Positions 13,697-23,571 of a stretch of 64,000 nt of DNA are shown piece by piece. The notes under the pieces were generated by a model. That model was not told where the DNA came from and ran no database searches. It saw only the letters and a program-made list of their open reading frames with translations. This DNA is from Paramacrobiotus metropolitanus (Eukaryota; Tardigrada; Eutardigrada; Parachela; Macrobiotidae), in the NCBI RefSeq assembly GCF_019649055.1, contig NW_026570484.1, positions 1 through 64,000 of the forward strand, read 5' to 3'. Made by a program: the position numbers and the translations under genes. The first letter of the stretch is position 1, and each line of letters begins with the position of its first letter.

Positions 13697-13796
13697 GACG
13701 CAGCCGGTATTTTGCTGCCTGAATCTCGAAGACGACGTCGCGGAATCAGGTAAAGCCACGCAAAGCGAATGCTGATGAATATTTTCTTGCTGTAAC

Positions 13797-13850
13797 AAGA
13801 AGGAAGTGCGTCTAGCGCCGGTTCCGTCGGGCGAGTACTGTGGTTGCCAC
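13797..13850 (-). promoter_or_regulatory. 5' flanking block conserved across peptidase copies 1-7
   Basis: Read on the minus strand, a block with core GGCGCTAGACG..CTTCCTTC, preceded by ACCACAGTACTCGCC, lies 100-150 bases upstream of the start codon. Recognisable counterparts occur at 27463-27515 (copy 2), 32775-32822 (copy 3), 38119-38170 (copy 4), 42475-42525 (copy 5), and more weakly at 46919-46962 (copy 6) and 50885-50940 (copy 7). It is absent from copies 8 and 9. It is probably promoter or 5' UTR duplicated with the genes. Conservation alone does not prove function. Confidence 0.45.
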
Positions 13851-13989
13851 CAAGAGACTAGGTACTCAAACCGACAACATTCCTTACTTATCAGACATCT
13901 TACATTTAGTGCGCTCAACTTGGGGCAACATTGCTCACACTAATTCAAACCAGGCAGCACACACTGATCACTTTCCGAGATTCTGAGCT

Positions 13990-15343
13990 TTAAAACCGGT
14001 TGTCCAGGGCTTACTCGGTAACAGCTGAAGCGGAAGTGGTTGTGTTATTCAGGGAAAAAACAGCTGTCAATCCAGTGGATCAATGAGAAAAAATTCGCTC
14101 ATAAAATGAAGAAGAGGGGGTCCAAACAGCTTAACCAAAATAAATAAAATGAAATAAAATTTTTGTGGCAAGACTACAGTATACAGAATGCTAATACGTA
14201 CGGCTTTAAAATAATCGATTGATTACTGTAAATATCCACTACACTTTGCTAATTATGCACCATTACCTTAAGTTATTAACACTCAGTGAGTGTTAATAAC
14301 TTAACTACTTAAGACCATGTAAAGCACACTTAACAGATGCCTTAACTGATGCATTTAACTGATGCACATTCATTGCAGCATAAGTGACCTCTGGTCACTG
14401 TTCACTTGTCGCGTCTGCCAACAACCATGATTTTCTACCAGAATGGCTTCCGGCAGTATGGTAGTATGAAATGGATCTAATTGTAGGGCATTCATTACGC
14501 TGCTGGACGGTGGTCACTCGGATGACCACTAAAACGCTCTTGCTTAATAGCTCATAAAAGGTTCTTTTAGTATATCAATTTGAAGAGTACTGCGTAGCAC
14601 GCTGAATTCACTAGACAATCTTGTATTATGTGCGGTATGTACCCCATGGCCCATTGCTGTCAAAATGATACCAAATTTTTTCCAAGATCACCACTGGTCA
14701 CTCATTTCACGTATTCCAAAATTTTAAGCTGTGATTGGGAGTCCATTATGACATCTACTTATTTTATTTACTTAGAATTTCTCGCATCACCCGGATGGTC
14801 AGCAGGTGTTCACGACCTCGGTACACCCGTGACATCAAAAATTGGCTTACTTTGGTGACAACTGGCGAGTGCGCGTTATACTTATACTGTGCGCTCAAGT
14901 TTTTTAAAATGTGCCTCAACATCTGATCTCTCTAACAAAACTGAGTAATCGAAATTTGCATGCTTGGTTCGGCCACGGCAGCAAAAGTCCTCCACGGTAT
15001 CACTTTGATACCAATGGGAAGGAGCAGGTTAATAGTTTGCTGTGTTTTTATTTTTATTCAGCATTAGCCAGTAGCCAATACGTATATGCTTCCGATAATG
15101 GACACTAAATAAAATTTTTTCAAATTTTAAAACTGGAAAAACCGCCAAAACCGGAAGTTGTACCAAGGTTTGCCAAGTTGTACCATGCACACAGGTTGTT
15201 TGTGTGTCGAATAACGAATCACTTAGACGAACATTCCCGCTTTCCAACTTGACTGCGCTGGACCGGAGATTACTTACAAGTTGTGCAAATAGGGCAAATG
15301 ATATAAATGTTAAACGACCATCGCCACATTGTGTGGGGGGGGT
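13990..15343. other. Intergenic spacer
   Basis: No coding feature is supported. It contains the palindrome at 14.27 kb and otherwise AT-rich unique sequence between peptidase copy 1 and the MITE at 15.34 kb. Confidence 0.4.
14268..14304. repeat. Near-perfect palindrome, 18-bp arms, 1-nt centre
   Basis: Arms 14268-14285 and 14287-14304 (core AAGTTATTAACACTCA and its reverse complement) are separated by a single base. Such a cruciform-prone sequence may be the remnant of a foldback element. No target duplication was identified. Confidence 0.75.
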
Positions 15344-15697
15344 GTACAAGCCGGTCCGGAGTTAGAGCACGATAGAGAACAGCTAATGCATAATTAGCGC
15401 GATGTTAGCGCTGAGCACGATGGCCACTGCACTACGCTTGACATAATGCGTAGGTAAATGCGCTCCGCAGTTAGATTGTCCCCTACCGCACTGACCGTTT
15501 TCTGGCCACCTTCCATCAGACAATTACGATTTTACTCATTAAAATATATGGCGTGCACCAAGCCACCATCCAGCGATACGCATGTTACGTGTTTAAACAG
15601 AGTGGCGTGGTGTGGCGTAGTATGCTGTTTGGCGTAATCCATCAAATCACATCTTTCGCTGTTCTCTATCGTGCTCTATCTCCGGACCGGCTTGTAC
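15344..15697. mobile_element. MITE-like element with 40-bp terminal inverted repeats
   Basis: Terminal repeats 15344-15383 and 15658-15697 (both begin GTACAAGCCGGTCCGGAG when read inward) match at about 39 of 40 positions. The 354-bp interior has no coding capacity, so this is a non-autonomous DNA-transposon derivative. Family is not assignable by eye, and the target duplication is unclear. Just inside the left repeat it contains CTAATGCATAATTAG, the same 15-mer that surrounds the LTR composite's insertion site 0.9 kb away. Confidence 0.75.
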
Positions 15698-15799
15698 TGT
15701 TTGGTTAAGTGGTTTCTTGGTGTAGGGTAATGCCATTAGCCCAAGGCATAACATTTACCGGCTTCTACTGACACAGCACTGAGCAGTGTCGATATCCAG

Positions 15800-16020
15800 C
15801 ATCGTCCGTGCCAGTTTTTAAGTATGCAAAAGCCGCGACTGTGCTTCGAAACACAATCACACACACGCCGTTCTTAACTGCGGGATTCATTAGTGTGTCT
15901 AGGGACCAGTTGAGCATACGCAAGCGCTTCACTCACACGGAGCGTGTTTATCGGTCAGTACTCTTCTTTGAGCTGCCACCACTGCCCATTGAACAGAGCG
16001 GGCTCGTGCTAGGCGAGTGA
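15800..16020 (-). pseudogene. Relic last exon of an extra M13 peptidase copy
   Basis: The stretch contains decayed sequence related to exon 10 and 3' flank of peptidase copies 8/9: ATCGTCC..GCCAGTTTT, then CGTTCTT.ACTGCGGGATTCAT, then TTATCGGTCAGTA. No other exons accompany it. A second relic with the same neighbourhood lies at 34190-34440, so both probably descend from one duplicated segment. Confidence 0.55.
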
Positions 16021-16276
16021 ATTAAAAGGAAGTTTCGCCGAAATATACGTAAAAGTACCTTCCAGGCTGAAAGCCGTTAAACCGTAGCAAAAATGGAAAA
16101 GTGTGTCCGTCAGTGCGCAAGAAAGAAAACCAGATTACCAGACACGATTTTTTTACTTCGGGGTTCATTTTACTTCCTAGCGGGCAGTTAAGCTTTGCGA
16201 AAATTCCGGCATGTTGGAAATGGGACCGTTCACGCGCAACTTATTGGGGGCATGGACAGCTAAATTGCTAATGCAT

Positions 16277-16453
16277 TGTGAGGAGAGAAGCGGCTCACGT
16301 AAAGCGACAAAATCTTTCAAAGGATTTCAACGTATTGCGCCGTGGTGCAGTGGTACTGCCTACGCGGATCTAACGACGTAGCCGGGGTTCGATTCCCCCA
16401 TCGGCGCCTTTTTCAGCCGTTTCTCGGTTTCCCTCGGATTGCGCCCTGCTGAT
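16277..16453 (+). repeat. LTR A, 177 bp, with tRNA-like cassette
   Basis: It begins TGTGAGGAGAGAAG and ends GCGCCCTGCTGAT. The tRNA-like sequence is at 16337-16408, followed by TTTTT. LTRs B and C have the tRNA-like start at exactly the same 60-base offset. The 3' end of the antisense protease frame runs into this LTR. Confidence 0.8.
16337..16408 (+). ncRNA. tRNA-like Pol III cassette (copy in LTR A)
   Basis: 72 nt. Acceptor-like ends GCGCCG/CGGCGC pair. The A box TGGTGCAGTGG and B box GGTTCGATTCC match the Pol III consensus, and the D- and T-arm regions resemble a glycine-type tRNA. The anticodon stem CTACG/CGTAG closes a 12-nt loop instead of 7, so this is unlikely to decode. T5 immediately follows as a Pol III terminator. 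Further copies are at 23961-24032, 24363-24434 and, on the minus strand, 33468-33539 and about 33823-33893. Confidence 0.7.
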
Positions 16454-16454
16454 T

Positions 16455-16472
16455 TGGTAGCAGATCGTGGTT
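16455..16472 (+). other. Primer-binding site, initiator tRNA-Met type
   Basis: TGGTAGCAGATCGTGGTT directly follows LTR A after one spacer base. It resembles the complement of the 3' end of animal initiator tRNA-Met (..CTCTGCTACCA). Related sites are at 23716-23733, 24079-24096 and, on the minus strand, 33759-33776, the last matching 17 of 18 positions. Confidence 0.65.
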
Positions 16473-19134
16473 CGAAAAGGTTCGAATTACGCTCTCGTTC
16501 CGAGTTCTCAGTTGGTGGTGACCTTTCGTCTTCCTTTCCCAGTGCCTCTGGTACTGGGATAACTTTTCCGACTTTTCCATTTTCATTTTTCGTTTCCAGT
16601 GCCTCTGGTACTGGGATAATTTCTTCCTGCTGCACTTTTGTCATTCCCGTTGCCTCTGGTACTGGGATGACCTTTTCTCTTCCCTTCTGTGCCAGCAAGG
16701 TCCGATTTAATGTCTTTTCGATCTCCTGCTGAATCATTTGCAACTGCTCAAATGGTGACAATTCTTTTCGCGTCATCTTTTTCTTTTCGTTTCCCGGTGC
16801 CTCTGGTACTGGGATTAGCGTTTTATTAACCATTTGAGCATTTCCCGTCTGTTTTACAAGTTCGGTGACCTTTCCGACTTGAATTTTGGCGACTGGTTTT
16901 GGGTCGTCTTCTTTCTCTTCTTCACCTTCGTTATCCATTAGTACGAATTTCTTTTCCAAGAAGTCAAATCCCAATAACACTTGTACGTCGTCACACTTCG
17001 GTCGGACGTAAAATGAATGTTCGCTTGTCTTCTTCCTTAAGGTCACTGGCGCTACACAGTAGTGCGTCACCAGGAATCCTGACGTTCCGCTAATTCCGTT
17101 TATTTTCACCAATCTGTCAGGTGGCAATGGGAGCATGTGAAGTCCATTCTTCTCGCAAAACGGTTTGCTGATCAGCGACGTCTCAGCGCCGGTGTCCAAC
17201 ATTGCGTTGACCTTTATGTCTCCCACTTTCACTTCGTGTGTGTACGCTTCAATTCTCTTGGGCAGTTTTCCATTTTGAATCTTCAGTGTATGAATCTTAC
17301 ATTTCACAGGGATGAGCGATACCGGTCCTGGATCCATGTCGGGAAGCACTTGTCCTTTTGTTGGAGTGCTATGACCTTTCAATATCTCGCTCAACTTATC
17401 AATCCTGTGTGGGACGTCAGTTCGAACATCGTAATATTTTCGCGGCTTTGTCTTTTCCGTTTGCTTCTCTGGAGCCATTTTACCACTGATGACCTTTTGC
17501 ACGTTCTGCACTTGCTCATTTGCTTTTGTGCTGTGCACGTGACCTTTAGTCACTTCATTTATCGTCTGATGGATTAGTTCCTCTTTACGGTTTTCATTTC
17601 GCTTATCTTGCATCTTCTCAATAACTTTGCTTGTTATTTGGTCAGCTTGTTTCAGTTCATCTGCTTCGCTGTCTTTCATCTCATCTGGTGACCTTTCATA
17701 TGTAACCATATCATATCCCTTTTCGGTCATCCATTGCATCACTTTTGCAGATACTTCGTTGTTCGTTTTCGTTGGGTCAATTTGCGAAGACATCCCGTCT
17801 GTCCGGGCTGGTGACTTGTCATTGGCATCCTTTTGCAGTGCCTCCGATAAGTCCCGTGACCTTTCAACTGTGCCACTCTGTTGCCTTTGCGCCATTTCAT
17901 TTGACCTTCCTTTCTGTTCATTTTGCGCTAAGTCCTGTGACCTTTCGTTGCGCTTCATGACAAATCCGCCGTTTGTCAGCTTTTGTATAGGGACTTTTTC
18001 TCCATAATTCGGCGGTTTATCCTGTGGCGGAGCATTGCGTGAATAATTCCAGTCAGCGCATGTCTTCTTATATTCCTCTGCGTTGAATGCTGGGACTGGG
18101 TTCGGTGACCCTTGCGCTGGTTTCCCGGTAACCAACTCTTCTAGTCGCTTTCTTTCACATTGCGTTCGCAACTGTTGCATGTCCCAGTAGTCCTCTTGTG
18201 ACATTCTCGCTTTCTGCTTTGCTTTTGGCGTCACAGGTATCCACATCCCGTGATTGCCATTCGGTCTGTAGGCCACTTTTTGCCACTTTTCCTTCTGTTG
18301 TAATGTTACTGCGTCCACAAGTGAGTCGTCGGAGTTCTGTGCCGTTTCATTATTCTTTTGCTGCGCTGTTCGCAGTGTCAAGTCTGTTTCTTGACCTTTT
18401 AACACGACGCTATCGCCGTGACCTTTGGCGTTCACATTCGCTCCTTGACCCTTCACTTGAACTTTTCCAACGGAAGGTGACCTTTCATCTTTACTACTAA
18501 CGGTGATATTCTGCTTAATCCATTCTTGCCTTGCCAGCTTCTCTTCTTCGTCTTCTGAACAATTCCAAAACTTTGGCTTTGGCTCCCCGTAACAATCGCA
18601 ACTTGGCTCATTCGCCTTATCGTTTTCTGCCAAAAATTTTCGGAATTTCGCATGCTGCTCGTTTTCTTCTTGCGCAGTATCGTTCTGCGGTTTCTTCTGA
18701 TTAAGCAGCGCCTGTTTAATCTTTGCGTTCCGTTGTGCGCGTCGTTGCGCTAACACTTCTTCGCTGCAATACGGTGACCTTTCATTTTGCTGCACTTTTT
18801 GCAGTGTCGCGCTACCGTCACGACAATTTCCACTCGCAGTACCATTCTGCGGTGACCTTTGGTCCCGTTGCGCGTTTCCACTCGCAGCACCATTCTGCGG
18901 TGACCTTTTATCCACTTGTACTGGTTTCCCGATAACCAGTTCTTTTTGCTGCTGTGACGGCATCCTTATAGCCGTTTCAATTTCCTTTTGCAATGACGAC
19001 ATCCATTTAGCCGTCTCAATTTGCTGTGGCGGCATCCGTATAGCCGTTTGCTGTGGTTGCGGCATCCATATAGCCGGTCCACTTTCTTTTTGCGCTGACG
19101 GCATCCTTATAGCCGTTGCAGTGGTCACGTTCAC
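16455..19134 (-). CDS. Retroelement aspartic-protease region with proline/repeat-rich linker (fossil)
   Basis: A long open region, with low-complexity repeats (AIRMP and PVPEA type units) at both ends, surrounds a retropepsin domain. The domain shows the catalytic LDTGAETSLIS loop and, further on, VQVLLGFDFL, the usual second half of Ty3/gypsy proteases. It is encoded antisense to the flanking LTR polarity and follows gag and the nucleocapsid-like part in the normal order. No reverse transcriptase follows it. Many ERSP and KGH tripeptide repeats come from the AAAGGTCAC nonamer. Confidence 0.75.
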
Positions 19135-19214
19135 TACAGTACCATTCTGCAGTGGTGACCTTTCCCTCTTATCCGGTGGTTTAGGGTCGGGACGATCAGT
19201 AGGCTCACCGGTGC

Positions 19215-20186
19215 CTACTGATCTTGCCCGTTTCCCTGAACCGGCGCCCCACCTTGTTGCGCGCCCTGCACATTTCCTTGCACATTTCCTTGTCCGTCGT
19301 TATTTACCGGGACATAGTTTTGTCCGCCTCCGTTATTCTGGCCACCACCATTATTTTGGCCACCACCCTGTTGGTAGTTTCCGCCTCCATTTGCACCGCC
19401 TCGGTTGCCGCCATTCCAATTTCCGCGGCCGAAGCCTCTGTTTCTTCCTCTGAAGCCGCCGCGGCCGAAGCCACCACGGCCGTAGCCACTATTCTGGCCA
19501 CCGCCATTTCCATTATTCCCGTTTCCTTGTTGATTTGGGAAGTTTGCCCGAGCCTGATACCATTGCGCGATCAGGTCATATCCATTTGCCACTGCCTGTC
19601 GCCAACCGCCCATGCCGCGCAATCGTTGCCACTCGTTAAAGGCGAACAGGTTCGGGTTCTGTTCCGGTGGTGTGTTGGCGAATTTGCATCCCTGGGTTTG
19701 GTGGTTGCCGTACATACAATACTGGCACATCTGCACACCGTTTGCAACCCATCCATCAATCATCTGAAACTTGAATTCCGTCCGTGACCCCTGGTTCTGC
19801 TGGAAGTTATTCTGGTTTCCTCTATTTGGCTGAAAGTTGCCTTGACCTTGACCTTGTCCCTGATTCTGGAAGTTCCTTTGACCTCCATTCCAATTTCCGT
19901 TTCCATATCCATTTCCGCCAAAGTTTCCATTTGGCATTCCCTGTTGTGGTGTCGCTACGTTCGGTGGTGCCACATTCTGGGGTGCTGGCCTCACTTGGGC
20001 CGCCGCTTGTATCGCCGCCACCATCGCGTATGTTATTGGCTGCCCCGTCTGGCCATCGATAAAGGTCACTCTTTCCGTGACCTCTCTTACAGGGGTTTCT
20101 GCACGGAATTCCATTTGCTGCTGGATCGGTGCAGCTGCCATTCTCTGTTGCGGTACGTTCTCCACCTGGCCTTGGCGGATAGTCAC
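19215..20186 (-). CDS. Retroelement nucleocapsid-like region, one zinc knuckle plus Gly/Asn/Gln-rich tail (fossil)
   Basis: A CX2CX4HX4C knuckle (CQYCMYGNHQTQGC) sits between a Gln/Asn/Gly-rich N half and an extremely Gly/Asn/Arg-rich C half (GRGG, GGGQNNGGGQN type repeats). This composition is typical of nucleic-acid-binding nucleocapsid tails. It lies between the gag capsid region and the protease region on the same strand. Long open frames suggest modest age. Confidence 0.7.
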   Translation of the reverse strand: MTIRQGQVENVPQQRMAAAPIQQQMEFRAETPVREVTERVTFIDGQTGQPITYAMVAAIQAAAQVRPAPQNVAPPNVATPQQGMPNGNFGGNGYGNGNWNGGQRNFQNQGQGQGQGNFQPNRGNQNNFQQNQGSRTEFKFQMIDGWVANGVQMCQYCMYGNHQTQGCKFANTPPEQNPNLFAFNEWQRLRGMGGWRQAVANGYDLIAQWYQARANFPNQQGNGNNGNGGGQNSGYGRGGFGRGGFRGRNRGFGRGNWNGGNRGGANGGGNYQQGGGQNNGGGQNNGGGQNYVPVNNDGQGNVQGNVQGAQQGGAPVQGNGQDQ

Positions 20187-22978
20187 GTATTCCTGATTAC
20201 GTTGACCTTTTGGCGCCTTGTACTTTTCATCTCCTGTTGCCCAGTGTCGGAAAAGTCCTTTACATCAGTCGGCGTCTTACACTTTTGTATGCGCAATGCC
20301 TTATAGAGTTCATTGTCTCCTTTGCATCCCTCGATTAAGAAGCCAACTGCCTGCTTCTCAGTGATGATTCTCTTTGCTTTGAATCGCATCATCGCTTGGT
20401 AGTACTGGTCAAGTGATTCCTTTCCGAGTTCGAACTTCCTCGCATAGGCCTCTCGTAAGCCCAAGACTTCTTCGTCTCGGTCACCGTACTCGTCTTTGAA
20501 TTTCTCCATCCATTCTTTGACTGTGTACTCAATTCCGTCTTCTGATGCTATGTCCTTTTCTCCTTCGAACCAACCTTTGGCCGGCCCTTTTACTGCGGTG
20601 GCTATTTCAATCATTATTTGCTTATCAGTAAGCTGGTAGGTATCCTGGGTTTCTTTCACCAATCTTGTCCAACCATTGACGGTGTCACGGCTGCCATCAA
20701 AGGTCATCAAAGGCGTTTTCCGGGCCATGGAATCAAGCGCTTTCGCTAAAGCGAACCCCCCTCTCAAGTTGTCTTCTTCTTCGCTGCTCTCATCATCGTT
20801 TTGGTTTCGCCTCTGCTTTGCGTAGCGGGATTTCCTCGGACGCTCCTGTCGACTAGGGGGTCTGTCCCGTCGCCCTTCGTCGATGAACGCGTTAACTTCG
20901 ATATGTGGGGGGAATTGTGAAGGTTCACCTCGGCTCGAGTGTGAATAACCTGATGGTGGTTCCTTATCCTTATCGTCTTTGACCTTTTCACCGTCTTGTT
21001 CTGCTTTGACATTTCCTCTGCCAGTGCCAGTCCGTAAGGGCATTTCAAAATGGAAGCTTTTGCCCGTGCCCGTTTCATGCGCCTTGCTGTAACTGGGCGG
21101 GGGAGACTCCACTGTTGCCGTCTTCACTCCATATTGCAGGAGTTGTTCGTCCTTATGTTTGACTGACGTTTGGAGTGCCTTGTTCTCATCTTCCAATCGT
21201 TTAGTTCTCAGTTGAAGTTCTTCTCTTTCTCTCTTTAGATCAGAATTTTCCAGGTTGACCTTTCGTAAGTGTTCGTGCAATTTAAAAGACTCCTGCTGGG
21301 TGACCTTTTCATTTTCCTGTTCCATCTTTTTGATGTGCTCGACCAGCTCACTCGTTTCATTTTCGAGTTGCTGATACTGCCCAGCGGCTGATCTCAGCTG
21401 ATCCTTGATTGCGATCAACTCATCATCTTTTGCCAATGCTGTGGTGGTCATCTCGACGAGGTCAGTGTTCAGCTTTGCAATCTCCTGACTCTTTTGAGCG
21501 ACCTGTTGTTGCCACTCTTTGTCCTTCAGCTCCAATGTTGTGACCATTGTGTCCAGTCGCCGTGCTTCCTTCTGCCATTTGAGTCCTTCCTTAGTGAACT
21601 TTTCAATGTCTTCTGTGACCTTTTCGTTCTCCTGGTTGACCTTTTTGATTTCTTCTTTCAGGCGTGCTCCTTCAGTGGCTGTAATGTAGCTTGCCTCTCG
21701 CATCGCCTTGATTGCCTCATTGCGCGACTTTTCAGCTTCGTCAGCCCGTTCCTGATGACCTTTCGATTCGAGTTGCAGAGTACTGACAGCCTCCTCCCGT
21801 AGCTTCAAGTCATTCCTTAGTTTGAACGTCTCCGTTGCCAGTGTTGTCAACCGTTGTGTGACCTCTGCGAATTTGGTCGCGTACTCGTCCCGTTTAGTTT
21901 CAGCTTCAGTGACCTTTTGACGCAACTGGTCACACTCGTCCTTCAATTCCGCTAAGTGCCGTGACCTTTCTGCTGATTCCTCTGACATGCTTTCATTAAG
22001 GTCACTGACGGCGAGATGACCTTCCATTTCTCTGTCATCTGCCATCTTTAGGTACTCTTCTGCAATTTCCTTTTGTCGCTCGTATTTGACTTTCCAACCG
22101 TCTGCGGAGCTCTGGAGGTCACCCTGTTGCTGTTCCAATTCGAATAAGCGAGTTTCGAGTGTCGATAATCTATCTCGATACTCCTGTTTCCGCTTGTCCG
22201 CATGACGTTCAGTGGCATCAAGTTCATTTTCCAGCTCCCTTACGCGTCTCCTAAGAGTTAACGTAGGACTGTTTGGTGACTGTGGTCGTACATTGATAAC
22301 CTTTCCATTCTGTGTCCGGTCAATTAAATGTTCGGGGATATCCTTAAACGGGGTCACTTCTTCTGCTCGGTCAGCCTCTTTCATTGCAGTTTGAAAGGAC
22401 ATATTCATCGTTGCGTCATCATCTGTGAAGTATGACTCGTTGGATTCATCTGAGACCATTGGAGTTGCAAAAAGGTCATCATCTGCCGCTTTCTCATTCA
22501 ATGAAAGGTCATCCAATCCCAATTCAGTCAATCCCTCTTCGGTGACCTTTGTGTTTCTCTCTTCCACTTGAGCCAGGTTCACATTTTTATCCTGCTCATG
22601 CGTTCCGCTAATGGTAGCATCCAGCTGTGATGCTCCGACTGGTTCCGCTCCCCTTTCTGTGGGTTTGTCCTCCCCGGTGACCTTTGTCTGGTTCATCGGA
22701 TGACTTCCCGCCGCAGATGCGGGAGTATCCTTTCCGTCACCGCTGGAGCTCTCCTCATTCTGTGTAGCTCCCAGCGCCGCTTGGTATGTGCTATCACTGC
22801 CTTTGCTGTCTTTTCTTGCAAAGGTCACAGCCGCTCGGGTCTGTCTATCATGTCCGACTGGACGCGCGAGCGACTTGTATTCCTTCTTATATGGATCAAC
22901 TGCGCTTTGTTGTGATCCTCGGGAGCTCCTGCTTCCCTGACTGCTGGTAGATGTCGGTTCCTCTGTGTCTTTATCCAT
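20183..22978 (-). CDS. Ty3/gypsy-type gag (coiled coil + retrotransposon capsid domain) (fossil)
   Basis: About 930 aa. An acidic N-terminal ~240 residues lead into a ~400-residue heptad-rich coiled coil (residues ~245-640). A basic/acidic hinge follows, then a Retrotrans_gag-like capsid domain near the C end (core TFDGSRDTVNGWTRLV, AKGWFEGEKD, WMEKFKDEYGDR, LREAYARKFELGKESLDQYY). A coiled coil that long upstream of a gypsy-like capsid is uncommon. Many KVT tripeptides come from the repeated nonamer. Confidence 0.8.
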   Translation of the reverse strand: MDKDTEEPTSTSSQGSRSSRGSQQSAVDPYKKEYKSLARPVGHDRQTRAAVTFARKDSKGSDSTYQAALGATQNEESSSGDGKDTPASAAGSHPMNQTKVTGEDKPTERGAEPVGASQLDATISGTHEQDKNVNLAQVEERNTKVTEEGLTELGLDDLSLNEKAADDDLFATPMVSDESNESYFTDDDATMNMSFQTAMKEADRAEEVTPFKDIPEHLIDRTQNGKVINVRPQSPNSPTLTLRRRVRELENELDATERHADKRKQEYRDRLSTLETRLFELEQQQGDLQSSADGWKVKYERQKEIAEEYLKMADDREMEGHLAVSDLNESMSEESAERSRHLAELKDECDQLRQKVTEAETKRDEYATKFAEVTQRLTTLATETFKLRNDLKLREEAVSTLQLESKGHQERADEAEKSRNEAIKAMREASYITATEGARLKEEIKKVNQENEKVTEDIEKFTKEGLKWQKEARRLDTMVTTLELKDKEWQQQVAQKSQEIAKLNTDLVEMTTTALAKDDELIAIKDQLRSAAGQYQQLENETSELVEHIKKMEQENEKVTQQESFKLHEHLRKVNLENSDLKREREELQLRTKRLEDENKALQTSVKHKDEQLLQYGVKTATVESPPPSYSKAHETGTGKSFHFEMPLRTGTGRGNVKAEQDGEKVKDDKDKEPPSGYSHSSRGEPSQFPPHIEVNAFIDEGRRDRPPSRQERPRKSRYAKQRRNQNDDESSEEEDNLRGGFALAKALDSMARKTPLMTFDGSRDTVNGWTRLVKETQDTYQLTDKQIMIEIATAVKGPAKGWFEGEKDIASEDGIEYTVKEWMEKFKDEYGDRDEEVLGLREAYARKFELGKESLDQYYQAMMRFKAKRIITEKQAVGFLIEGCKGDNELYKALRIQKCKTPTDVKDFSDTGQQEMKSTRRQKVNVIRNT

Positions 22979-23039
22979 GTTGATCGGATAACTTGGACGT
23001 TCCTGCCAATTGTTCTCACAGACACGTTATTGTATGGTT

Positions 23040-23485
23040 TATTCAATTGTCCTAAAGGTCACTTTCGTTCTGTGAAATTTTCTAAGTCCTTAGTAAAGGT
23101 CACTTTCCAGTTGAAAAATTTCGATTAAGTCCCGTTTAAAGGTCACTTTTTCGTTAAAAAGTTCGAGAGGTTTGCCCTAAAGGTCACTTTTCTGACAGAA
23201 CTTCGAAACCGTTTTTTCAGTTCAAACCACGTTTACAAATGAAATCCTACAGCTGCTGATATCGCTGTACTACTATGCACTTCAATTTCACTTCGTTAAA
23301 GGTCACCGTTCATCAATTCCGGATCTTAAAGGTCACTCGAAAGGTCATTTTGATCAGTTAGAACTTTTCGGTAAAGGTCACTTTCCGATGTCAAAGGTCA
23401 ACTTCTGATCTCAAAGGTCACTTTCCTGCTCGTCTCAACTCAAAAGGTTACTTCTCAACTCGATTCGAGTTAAAAGGTCACTTTC
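23040..23485 (-). promoter_or_regulatory. Leader of the antisense gag gene packed with AAAGGTCAC sites
   Basis: In 440 bases the plus strand carries nine exact AAAGGTCAC copies (usually AAAGGTCACTTT) and three near matches, spaced roughly 20-45 bases apart, with one longer gap at about 23.19-23.30 kb. AAAGGTCA is the known monomer site (NBRE) for NR4A-type nuclear receptors. Relative to gag transcription these sites point the opposite way from those inside the coding region. Confidence 0.7.
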
Positions 23486-23571
23486 TAGCTCAATTAACTC
23501 ATCTCAAATCAAATTTCCCATTACGGCTCGAGTTCAACGGAAAATCCCCATTCGGGTTGTTTACTTCATTC

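Noticed and set aside
16337-16408. Calling the repeated 72-nt unit a functional tRNA gene
   Set aside because: The 12-nt anticodon loop and strict confinement to the 60th base of a 177-bp LTR argue for a tRNA-derived cassette, not a decoding tRNA.
16500-23485. Explaining the AAAGGTCAC repeats as protein-level repeats
   Set aside because: The same nonamer is used in three different reading frames and in the non-coding leader.
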